Shown in pieces: positions 40,728 through 47,225 of a stretch of DNA of 47,225 nucleotides. Position 1 is the first letter of the stretch. Every line of letters begins with the position of its first letter. Made by a program: the position numbers and the translations under genes. Source of the stretch: JAAYCI01 sp047972265 (GTDB lineage Bacteria; Bacillota; Clostridia; Oscillospirales; Ruminococcaceae); NCBI GenBank assembly GCA_047972265.1, contig JBKEAM010000077.1, positions 1-47,225 of the forward strand, written 5' to 3'. The notes under the pieces were generated by a model. It was not told where the DNA came from and made no database searches. It saw only the letters and a list, made by a program, of their open reading frames with translations.

Positions 40728-41864
40728 TTAATAGCCGCGCGGGGGCTTGCGTTTTGGGCTTTGCCCTTTGGCAGGCCGCCGCAAAACAATAAAAACAATT
40801 ACTGCAATTATCACAATGCCCACCGCTACCAGCGCGGGCAAAAGAAGGGAAGAGCCGGAGGGTTTTGCAACGGTATTGCTGCCGCTGTTTGTAAGGTTGG
40901 AAGAGGCATCGGCAGGCGAAGAGGATGAGGTGGGCGTGCTGTAGGCGGGTACGTCGTTAAAATCGTAAATTTTGCTCAAATCACGGTCGAACCTCACCTT
41001 AGATGCCAGCCCCAAAAGGCAAATTGCGGTGGTTTCCACATCGGCTTCGCCATCCTCTGTTTCGGCAAAGCTGCCGTCTCCCTTTGAAAAGTAAAGCAAG
41101 GCAGAAGAAAGCGAGGCCGCATCAGTAGATAAAAGGTCTGGGTTTTCTCCGTAGCAAGAAAGCACCACCATTACCTCGGCAGTGGCAGTGGCGCTGGGGT
41201 TGCCTCCCATATCAAAGCCGCCCTCGTCATTGGGGCGCATATACAGCCAGGCAAGGGGATCAAGCAGGGCTTCTTCGGCAACGCCGTTGCTGCTTTTTTT
41301 ACTGGCCAGCGCCTGCAAAAAGCGGGCTGTATCCACAGCGTTGGATTCTCCCGTGCCGTAACCGCCATCCTCGTTGCGGGCAGCGGCAATGGCGGCGGTG
41401 GAGGAGCCAAGGTCAAACCCAACACTTTCGGCCAGGTCTGTTCTGGCAGAAAACAATTGCAAGGCCATCCGTTTGCCGTTTATGTCTAATGTGTCAGGTT
41501 GTTTAAAAACATCCAACAGGCTAGGGGCAACTGTGGTAAGGTCCATGCCGCAGGCGGCCAAAACCATAGCTTGCCAATAACTATCCTCTACAGGCTGGGT
41601 AGCCGCATTGCCCTGGTTTAAATGCTGCATAAGGGCATCTATGTACAGGGTGGTATAATCTTGCTGGGGGGTTATATAGGTGCCGCGCAGCAGGGCAAGC
41701 ACCACCTTTTCATCCCCTACGGAAGGGGTGGGTACCTTTGCCCGCAGCCAATCGGCAGTGGCGCGGGTATCGGTGCCATAGTCTATGGCAAACACAGGCA
41801 CGCACAAACAAAGGGATAAAACGGCGGCCACAATAACAGCGGCTGCTTTTTTTAATAAAGACAT
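40728..41864 (-). CDS. Secreted, membrane-anchored protein with prenyltransferase/squalene-oxidase-like repeats
   Basis: 378 residues: signal peptide (LLKKAAAVIVAAVLSLCLCVPVFA), then an alpha-toroid-like domain of helical repeats (about 30-290) with motifs such as AARNEDGGYGTGESNAVDTA, RPNDEGGFDMGGNPSATATA and SKGDGSFAETEDGEADVETT. A Ser/Thr/Pro/Asn linker, a transmembrane helix (LLPALVAVGIVIIAVIVFIV) and a basic tail (RRPAKGQSPKRK) follow. The domain would sit outside the cell. Similar proteins in Clostridia often accompany DUF4430 or cobalamin-binding surface proteins; no such partner is here. The catalytic acid motifs of true terpene cyclases are absent, so a binding role is more likely. 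Confidence 0.85.
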   Translation of the reverse strand: MSLLKKAAAVIVAAVLSLCLCVPVFAIDYGTDTRATADWLRAKVPTPSVGDEKVVLALLRGTYITPQQDYTTLYIDALMQHLNQGNAATQPVEDSYWQAMVLAACGMDLTTVAPSLLDVFKQPDTLDINGKRMALQLFSARTDLAESVGFDLGSSTAAIAAARNEDGGYGTGESNAVDTARFLQALASKKSSNGVAEEALLDPLAWLYMRPNDEGGFDMGGNPSATATAEVMVVLSCYGENPDLLSTDAASLSSALLYFSKGDGSFAETEDGEADVETTAICLLGLASKVRFDRDLSKIYDFNDVPAYSTPTSSSSPADASSNLTNSGSNTVAKPSGSSLLLPALVAVGIVIIAVIVFIVLRRPAKGQSPKRKPPRGY

Positions 41865-42079
41865 CGTTGGCTCCTTGCTTTGTAAGGGTTAACGCTTATA
41901 TTTTTAATATTATACTATTTTTGCATTACATATGTACAATATAACGTTTAAATGTGTATTATTTTACGGCGTCCCAAATTTTATTATTAAATGGCATACT
42001 GCGCAAAATAAATGTTTAAGCCACAAACCAAACAAAGATATATTTTTTGTTGATGAACATGTGGGCCAGCAAATCTATT
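41865..42079. other. AT-rich gap before metG
   Basis: No gene supported. On the minus strand TTGTAC ... TAGTATAAT (about 41905-41945) may be the promoter of the repeat protein. Confidence 0.35.
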
Positions 42080-42109
42080 TTGACCCCCCTATTGCATTCG
42101 TGATATAAT
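42080..42109 (+). promoter_or_regulatory. Promoter of metG
   Basis: TTGACC, 18-base spacer, extended TGATATAAT. Confidence 0.7.
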
Positions 42110-42115
42110 CTAATA

Positions 42116-42150
42116 ATTATGGATGTTTGCGCGACACAGCCGTCCATAAT
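42116..42150 (+). other. Hairpin at the 5' end of the metG transcript
   Basis: ATTATGGATG / CGTCCATAAT, 10 base pairs with one U-G, loop of 15. It begins at the predicted start site; a 5' stabilising stem or an operator. No T-box sequence is present here. Confidence 0.5.
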
Positions 42151-42212
42151 ATGCGGCGTAAAAAGCGCTTTGCAACCAAACAGTGCCCTGCAGCACAAAG
42201 GAGAGGTTAATC

Positions 42213-44150
42213 ATGGAGAACAAAACCTATTACATTACCACACCTATTTATTACCCCAGCGACAAATTGCACATTGGCCACAGCTATACAACCGTGGCTT
42301 GCGATGCATTGGCGCGCTTTAAACGTATGCAGGGCTATGATGTAATGTTTTTAACCGGCACAGACGAACACGGGCAAAAAATAGCCGACAAAGCAAAAGA
42401 AAAGGGCGTAAGCCCCAAAGAATATGTAGACGTAATTGTGGCATCCGCCAAAGAGCTGTGGAAACTGCTGGACATCAGCTACGACCGCTATGTGCGCACC
42501 ACAGACGATTACCATATAGAAACTGTGCAAAAAATATTTCGGCGTTTGTACGAAAAGGGCGATATTTATAAGGGCGTGTACAAAGGGTACTACTGTAAAC
42601 CCTGCGAGTCATTCTGGACAGAATCTCAGCTGATAAACGGCAAATGCCCCGATTGCGGGCGCGACGTTGTAATTGCAGAAGAGGACGCATATTTCTTTAA
42701 AATAAGCAATTATACAGACAGGCTGCTGCAACTTTATAAAGACAATCCCGAGTTTATCCAGCCCGAAAGCCGCAAAAATGAGATGATTGCCTTTATCAAC
42801 CAGGGCCTGCAAGATACCTGTGTTTCACGTACCAGCGTAAAATGGGGCATCCCGGTGGATTTTGAGCCCTCCCATACCATTTATGTGTGGATAGACGCCC
42901 TGTCCAACTATATCTCCGCCCTTGGATATGAAAACGAAGCCTATAACGATTTTGAAAAATATTGGCCGGCAGACCTGCACATGGTGGGCAAAGAAATCCT
43001 GCGTTTCCACACCATCATTTGGCCTGCGTTGTTAATGGCTTTGGATTTGCCCCTGCCTAAACGCGTGTTTGGCCATGGCTGGCTGTTAATGGACGGCGGT
43101 AAAATGAGTAAAAGCGTGGGCAACGTGGTAGACCCAGTGGTGCTTTGTGCCCGGTACGGTGTAGATGCCGTGCGGTACTTTTTGCTGCGTGAGATTCCGT
43201 TTGGCAACGACGGCAACTTTTCTAACGAAGCCATGATTGCCCGGATTAACTCCGATTTGGCAAACGATTTGGGCAACCTGCTTTCTCGTACAGTAGCCAT
43301 GGTAGATAAATACTTTGGCGGCACCCTGCCCACAGACCGTGCGGCAGAACCGCTGGATGATGAACTGGTTGAACTATGCAAAGCCCTGCCTGCCCGCGTG
43401 GCCGAAAATATGGACCACCTGTATATTCCGCAGGCCTTAATGGAAATATTTAAAGTGGTGCAGCGCGCCAACAAATACATAGATGAAACGGCCCCCTGGC
43501 TGCTGGCAAAAGAAGAAAGCAACTACGCGCGCCTTGCAACCGTACTGTATACCCTATGCGAAAGTTTGCGTTATGTAACAGTATTGCTAAGCGCATTTTT
43601 GCCCCAAACGGCCCCCCGCATTGCCCAGCAGCTTGGCGTTAAGCCCGATGAACTGAATTTAGCGCAGTTAGAGAACTGGGGAGGCCTGCCCGCAAACCTT
43701 ACCGTTTACAAAGCAGATGTGCTATTCCCCCGTTTAGATTTGGATAAAGAGTTGGAAGAACTGGCGGCTTTACAGCCGGCTCCGGCACAACAAGAAGCCC
43801 CGGCCGCGCCCATTGAGCACCAGCCCGAAATTGTTTACGAAGATTTTATGAAAACAGAGTTGCGCGCCGGCCTTGTAAAAGCCTGCGAAAAGGTAGAAAA
43901 GGCCGATAAGCTGCTAAAGCTAACCGTATTTGACGGTGAGCGTGAGCGTACCATTGTAAGTGGCATTGCCGTATGGTATAAACCAGAAGATTTAATTGGT
44001 AAAAAAGTGGTTGTGGTGGCAAACCTTAAACCTGCAAAACTGCGCGGTATTACCAGCGAGGGCATGCTGCTTGCCGCAGATGGCCCAAATGACGAGGCGC
44101 AAGTGGTGTTTTTGCCCGAGGAAACCCAGCCCGGTAGCCGTATACGATAA
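42213..44150 (+). CDS. metG: Methionyl-tRNA synthetase
   Basis: Charges tRNA-Met; 645 residues. Class I motifs HIGH (residues 20-23) and KMSKS (297-301) are intact. A single zinc knuckle CKPCESFW...CPDCGRD lies near residues 128-150, as in the Gram-positive/short form. The C-terminus carries the EMAP-II-like tRNA-binding domain (FMKTELRAGLVKACEKVEKA onward, about 535-645), linked by a Pro/Ala-rich stretch. The frame is open 10 codons earlier, but AAAGGAGAGG precedes the ATG at 42213. It has its own promoter. Confidence 0.97.
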   Translation: MENKTYYITTPIYYPSDKLHIGHSYTTVACDALARFKRMQGYDVMFLTGTDEHGQKIADKAKEKGVSPKEYVDVIVASAKELWKLLDISYDRYVRTTDDYHIETVQKIFRRLYEKGDIYKGVYKGYYCKPCESFWTESQLINGKCPDCGRDVVIAEEDAYFFKISNYTDRLLQLYKDNPEFIQPESRKNEMIAFINQGLQDTCVSRTSVKWGIPVDFEPSHTIYVWIDALSNYISALGYENEAYNDFEKYWPADLHMVGKEILRFHTIIWPALLMALDLPLPKRVFGHGWLLMDGGKMSKSVGNVVDPVVLCARYGVDAVRYFLLREIPFGNDGNFSNEAMIARINSDLANDLGNLLSRTVAMVDKYFGGTLPTDRAAEPLDDELVELCKALPARVAENMDHLYIPQALMEIFKVVQRANKYIDETAPWLLAKEESNYARLATVLYTLCESLRYVTVLLSAFLPQTAPRIAQQLGVKPDELNLAQLENWGGLPANLTVYKADVLFPRLDLDKELEELAALQPAPAQQEAPAAPIEHQPEIVYEDFMKTELRAGLVKACEKVEKADKLLKLTVFDGERERTIVSGIAVWYKPEDLIGKKVVVVANLKPAKLRGITSEGMLLAADGPNDEAQVVFLPEETQPGSRIR

Positions 44151-44209
44151 AGGGCATACATAACGGCAACGAAGTGTGTTTGCCGCGCAAATTAGTATAG
44201 GTTTAGCAG

Positions 44210-44232
44210 TTGCGCCCCTTTTAGGGGCGCAA
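44210..44232 (+). terminator. Hairpin after metG
   Basis: TTGCGCCCC / GGGGCGCAA, perfect nine-base stem with a five-base loop but no T run; weak terminator or processing site between metG and the LURP-one gene. Confidence 0.5.
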
Positions 44233-44251
44233 TGTGTAAATAAGGAGAATC

Positions 44252-44716
44252 ATGAAGCTTTTATTTAAACAGCGTTTTTTGTCTTGGTTTGACAGCTACG
44301 ATATTTATGATGAAATGGGAAATGTTGTTTTTACGGTAGAGGGGAAATTATCTTGGGGGCACCGCCTAGAAATTTACGATGCCATGCGTAACAACATTGC
44401 CACCGTAAAAGAAGAAGTATTTACCTTTTTGCCAAGATGCATTTTGTATGTTGGCGGCAGGCAGATAGGCGAAATACAAAAAGAATTTACTTTTTTTAAG
44501 CCCTCTTACCGCTTAAATTGTAACGATTGGCATGTGCAGGGAGACATACTTGGCTGGAACTATCAGGTGGTAAACAGCTATGGTTATTTAATAATGCAAG
44601 CGGATAAGCAAATTTTAAACTGGACAGATACTTATGTAATCGATACGCCGGACCCTGCCAATTTGCTTATGTCTCTTATGATTGTGCTGGCCATTGATAT
44701 TGCCAATTGCAGGTAG
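44252..44716 (+). CDS. LURP-one-related (YxjI/DUF567-type) protein
   Basis: 154 residues with the tubby-like LURP-one fold: repeated short strands such as DSYDIYDEMGNVVFTVEGKL, HRLEIYDAMRNNIATVKEEV and RCILYVGGRQIGEIQKEFTF. Strand-rich throughout with a final hydrophobic helix (LLMSLMIVLAIDIANC), which in scramblase-like members lies in the barrel. The biological role in bacteria is unknown. The ATG follows AAGGAG. Followed at 68 bases by a small gene on the same strand. Confidence 0.85.
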   Translation: MKLLFKQRFLSWFDSYDIYDEMGNVVFTVEGKLSWGHRLEIYDAMRNNIATVKEEVFTFLPRCILYVGGRQIGEIQKEFTFFKPSYRLNCNDWHVQGDILGWNYQVVNSYGYLIMQADKQILNWTDTYVIDTPDPANLLMSLMIVLAIDIANCR

Positions 44717-44783
44717 CCCTTGGGCTGCCTGCAAGCCTTATTGGGGTAATTTTGTAAAAAGAGCAAGATGGGAGAGAAGTGTA

Positions 44784-45248
44784 GTGGGTGCATGGGGTGT
44801 ACGTGCCCTGCAAAGTGATGCAGGACTGGATTGCAAACAGATTTTTGATGAGTATGCTTTAAGCAATCCATCGGCCCAAATGGGCAAAATTATAGAACTG
44901 TATAAAAAAGAGGGTCTGCTGCCCCAAAACGAGCAGGAAATAGACTATTTGTACGACCATGCGGTGCTGGTGTTGGCAGAGCTTTTACTGCAATTTTGTG
45001 CAGAGAAAAAACTGGTAATTACATATTATAATAAACAGCAAAACAAAGACGAAGAACGTACCCTGCGCATTTGGCAGTATGGAGAGAAAGAACTGGATTA
45101 TCTTGCCCATCGTATAGAGGATATTGTAATGCCGGCAGAGGAAGAACACGAAATATACGAGCTGTGGGAAGACAACGACAGCTTTTTAGAATGGAAGTCT
45201 TACATCAATGCCTTGCTGGATGGGCTGGAGGAAATTCCGCGCAATTAA
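44784..45248 (+). CDS. Small acidic protein, possibly DUF4259-like
   Basis: 154 residues. It starts with MGAWGVRALQSDAGLDCKQI, a G-x-WG....SD.(G)LD opening that recalls DUF4259 proteins; the rest is acidic and helical (EEHEIYELWEDNDSFLEWKS). The start is GTG at 44784, nine bases after GGAG; upstream in-frame ATG at 44682 lies inside the LURP-one gene and has no ribosome site. Function unknown. Proteins with this opening are sometimes found as immunity-like or stress genes, but nothing nearby supports that. Confidence 0.6.
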   Translation: MGAWGVRALQSDAGLDCKQIFDEYALSNPSAQMGKIIELYKKEGLLPQNEQEIDYLYDHAVLVLAELLLQFCAEKKLVITYYNKQQNKDEERTLRIWQYGEKELDYLAHRIEDIVMPAEEEHEIYELWEDNDSFLEWKSYINALLDGLEEIPRN

Positions 45249-45339
45249 AAAGATAGATGCCTGCTTTGCACTTTATATTTTGTTCATTTAATATGGCTAT
45301 AATAGAACAAACAGCGGGATAAAAGCCCAAAGGAGCTAT

Positions 45340-46140
45340 ATGCAAAAACTGATATTTGACACACATGCGCATTATAATTCCGGCGCGTTTAACCAAAACC
45401 GAACAGAATTGCTGGACAGCCTGCCACAGCAGGGGGTTGCTCTTGTGGTAAGCTGTGGAACAGACCTTGCCACAAGCAAAGAGAATATTGCCCTGGCAGA
45501 ACGGTACGAATGGCTGTATGCCGCCATAGGCATCCACCCCGAGAGCCTGATAGAAGAGGATGTCTCTACCCAAACAGAGTTTAAGGGAGATTGGAAAAAA
45601 GAAATGCAGGCCCTAAAGCCCCTATACAACCACCCAAAGGTGGTGGCTGTGGGTGAGTGCGGGTTGGATCATCACTGGCCCATACCGGCCGAAGAACAGC
45701 TTGCCCTGTTTGAAGAAGAAATACGCTGTGCACTGGAGATGGATTTGCCCATTATTGTGCATGACAGAGAGGCCCACGCCGAAACCTATGCACTACTAAA
45801 AAAATATAAGCCCAAGGGTGTTTTGCACAGCTTTTCGGGCTCGGCAGAAGATGTAAAGTGGTTGGCGGCACAGGGTATGTATTTTGGTTTTTCGGGTGTG
45901 GTAACGTTTAAAAACGCCCGCCGCCCGCTGGAGGCCGCAGCCGCTGTACCGGCAGAACAGCTTTTGTTGGAAACAGATTGCCCCTACCTTGCGCCCGAAC
46001 CCTTTCGCGGTAAAAAAAGCCATAGTGGTATGATCCAGTATACCGCTGCCAAAATAGCCGAAATACGCAGCATGCAAGCCGAAGACCTGCTTTTGCAAAC
46101 CCTGCAAAACGGAAAACGATTGTTTGGCATAAATAATTAA
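45340..46140 (+). CDS. tatD: TatD-family metal-dependent hydrolase
   Basis: Amidohydrolase-fold nuclease, 266 residues. Metal ligands: His9 and His11 (FDTHAHY), Glu in VGECGLDHHW, His in IIVHDREAH, His in GVLHSFSGS and Asp in LLETDCPYLAP. All are in family order. TatD proteins act as 3'-5' DNases in repair and in DNA breakdown. The gene commonly follows metG in Firmicutes; here two small genes lie between. The ATG follows AAAGGAG. TATAAT near 45300 may be its own promoter. Confidence 0.95.
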   Translation: MQKLIFDTHAHYNSGAFNQNRTELLDSLPQQGVALVVSCGTDLATSKENIALAERYEWLYAAIGIHPESLIEEDVSTQTEFKGDWKKEMQALKPLYNHPKVVAVGECGLDHHWPIPAEEQLALFEEEIRCALEMDLPIIVHDREAHAETYALLKKYKPKGVLHSFSGSAEDVKWLAAQGMYFGFSGVVTFKNARRPLEAAAAVPAEQLLLETDCPYLAPEPFRGKKSHSGMIQYTAAKIAEIRSMQAEDLLLQTLQNGKRLFGINN

Positions 46141-46161
46141 AAGGCAGGATAACAAAACCAT

Positions 46162-47154
46162 ATGAGCAGTACAATCTGTAAGCAAGAATATATAGAGATT
46201 GGCAGTATTCTGCATTATTTTGCCATAATGGAGGGCGAAAAGGACGCCCCTGTGGTGCTGTTTTTGCACGGAGGGCCCGGCCAAACAGAGGCGGCATTGG
46301 GGCCAGTGCTAGAGCCATTTTTGCAAAATAAAATCACCCTTGTTTTTTACGACCAACGCGGCGCAGGGCGCACCTTTGGCAAAAAACCGCAGGCACAGCC
46401 AACATTAAGCCTTATGCTGCAAGACCTGCACCAAATTGTTGATATGTTTTGCCAGCGCTATAATAAAAAACGCGTTGTAATTTTAGGGCATAGCTGGGGC
46501 AGTATGTTGGGCAGCCTTTTTGTGCAAAAATACCCGCAGCAGGCGGCCTGCTTTATAGGTGTTGGGCAACTGGTAGGCATGCCCGAAGGTGTGCGTGTGG
46601 GCTATGACAAGGTACAAGAAAAAATTGAAGAAGCAAGCAATAAAAAAGATCTAAAAAAGCTAAAACAAATAGACCCTACCCTGCAAAGCTGCAAAAACTT
46701 TAGCGAGGTTGTGGTGCAGGTGGCAAACCTGCAAAAGCTGCAAAAAAAATATGGCCTTGCAATGAAGATGAGTGCTTCGCTGCTAAAACTATACATAAGC
46801 AGTCCTCTATTTGGGTTTAAAGATATGGGCTATATAATGCGTTCTCGCCATTTAAACGAAAAATTACTGGAAGAAATTTTCCCCATTAATTTGCGAGAAG
46901 CTGCGCCCTCTTACGAACGGCCGGTGTATTATATCGAGGGTGATACCGATTTTCAAACCCCCTATCCAATTGCGCAGCAGTATCTGCAAGATTTAACAGC
47001 GCCCGATAAAAACTGGTGGACGATTGAAAATGCAGGCCATGCCCCCATGCTGGATGACCCGCAAGCATTTACAACTGCCCTGCTGCAGGCTTTGCAGCGT
47101 TACCAGCAGTGGGAAACTCTCGCCGCTAAAACAAAACAAGCCCTGAAAAAATAA
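46162..47154 (+). CDS. Alpha/beta hydrolase (proline-iminopeptidase-like, S33 type)
   Basis: Cytosolic hydrolase, 330 residues. Oxyanion motif HGGPG (residues 36-40), nucleophile Ser in GHSWGSMLG, acid Asp in EGDTDFQTPY and His in ENAGHAPMLD; a helical cap domain lies between. HGGPG and GHSWGS match proline iminopeptidases and related esterases, but substrate cannot be assigned. The ATG lies 21 bases after tatD with a weak ribosome site (AGGATAAC), so both are probably on one transcript, ended by the terminator at the window edge. Confidence 0.9.
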   Translation: MSSTICKQEYIEIGSILHYFAIMEGEKDAPVVLFLHGGPGQTEAALGPVLEPFLQNKITLVFYDQRGAGRTFGKKPQAQPTLSLMLQDLHQIVDMFCQRYNKKRVVILGHSWGSMLGSLFVQKYPQQAACFIGVGQLVGMPEGVRVGYDKVQEKIEEASNKKDLKKLKQIDPTLQSCKNFSEVVVQVANLQKLQKKYGLAMKMSASLLKLYISSPLFGFKDMGYIMRSRHLNEKLLEEIFPINLREAAPSYERPVYYIEGDTDFQTPYPIAQQYLQDLTAPDKNWWTIENAGHAPMLDDPQAFTTALLQALQRYQQWETLAAKTKQALKK

Positions 47155-47176
47155 AAATACTTTTGCTTATGCATAA

Positions 47177-47217
47177 AACAAGCGCCCGGGGTTTGCCCCA
47201 AGGCGCTTGTTTTTGTT
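47177..47217 (+). terminator. Terminator of tatD-hydrolase operon
   Basis: ACAAGCGCC / GGCGCTTGT with inner GGGG/CCCC stem, followed by TTTTTGTTTT. Confidence 0.92.
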
Positions 47218-47225
47218 TTATGAAG

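Noticed and set aside
42119..42322. 67-codon frame in the metG leader
   Set aside because: Overlaps the metG start in another frame and begins within the 5' hairpin without a ribosome site.

Overview
The window looks like chromosome from an anaerobic, low-to-mid GC Firmicute of class Clostridia, probably Oscillospirales (Ruminococcaceae-like). The support is a tRNA-sensing T-box leader, a transketolase split into two genes, a FeoA-FeoA-FeoB set with a Cys-rich FeoB partner, V-type ATPase stalk subunits, strong AGGAGG ribosome sites with several TTG/GTG starts, and many U-tailed terminators. This placement is inference from gene content, not a database match. There is no rRNA, recognisable tRNA, CRISPR array, insertion sequence or prophage; it is mostly a housekeeping and transport region.

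Layout. 1-3836 (minus): a zinc-ribbon membrane protein, glycogen phosphorylase and the start of a GH13 enzyme, a glucan-degrading operon cut by the left edge. 4073-5203: prfB (RF2), without the usual programmed frameshift. 5387-11807 (minus): pyrimidine-nucleoside phosphorylase and a BmpA/NupABC-type nucleoside importer, so uptake and phosphorolysis of nucleosides sit together. 12084-12638 (minus): 5-formyl-THF cyclo-ligase. 12870-16062: the iron(II) operon feoA-feoA-feoB plus Cys-rich membrane peptide, with two related palindromes. 16181-19358: a long PRPP synthetase and an isomaltase-type GH13 enzyme. 19536-21324 (minus): split transketolase. 21708-22798: an isolated V-ATPase G-like/E stalk pair with its own promoter and terminator. 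22811-23740 (minus): homoserine O-acetyltransferase, preceded by a leader region with a small ORF. 24301-24592: two tiny ORFs. 24831-28670: a leader with an internal terminator, then a heterodimeric ABC exporter. 28966-33266: a Na,K-ATPase-like P-type pump whose frame is broken at a run of seven T, then two RCK/TrkA proteins. 33284-36047 (minus): methionine importer metNIQ under a T-box. 36081-38284 (minus): a small GNAT protein, nagB and an AraC regulator, facing the general sugar-importer ATPase MsmK (38407-39516). 39732-41864: a polytopic membrane protein and a membrane-anchored terpene-cyclase-like repeat protein. 42213-47154: metG, a LURP-one protein, an unknown small protein, a TatD nuclease and an alpha/beta hydrolase.

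How it fits together. Carbohydrate genes (glycogen phosphorylase, GH13 enzymes, MsmK, nagB, transketolase, prs) feed glycolysis and the pentose phosphate pool. Nucleoside uptake plus phosphorylase salvages ribose phosphates. metA, metNIQ and metG form a scattered methionine theme. The points most worth a second look are the broken P-type ATPase and its RCK partners, the orphan V-ATPase stalk pair, the attenuator ahead of the ABC exporter, the small ORFs around 24 kb, the paired palindromes in the feo operon, and a MetN that lacks its methionine-sensing domain.
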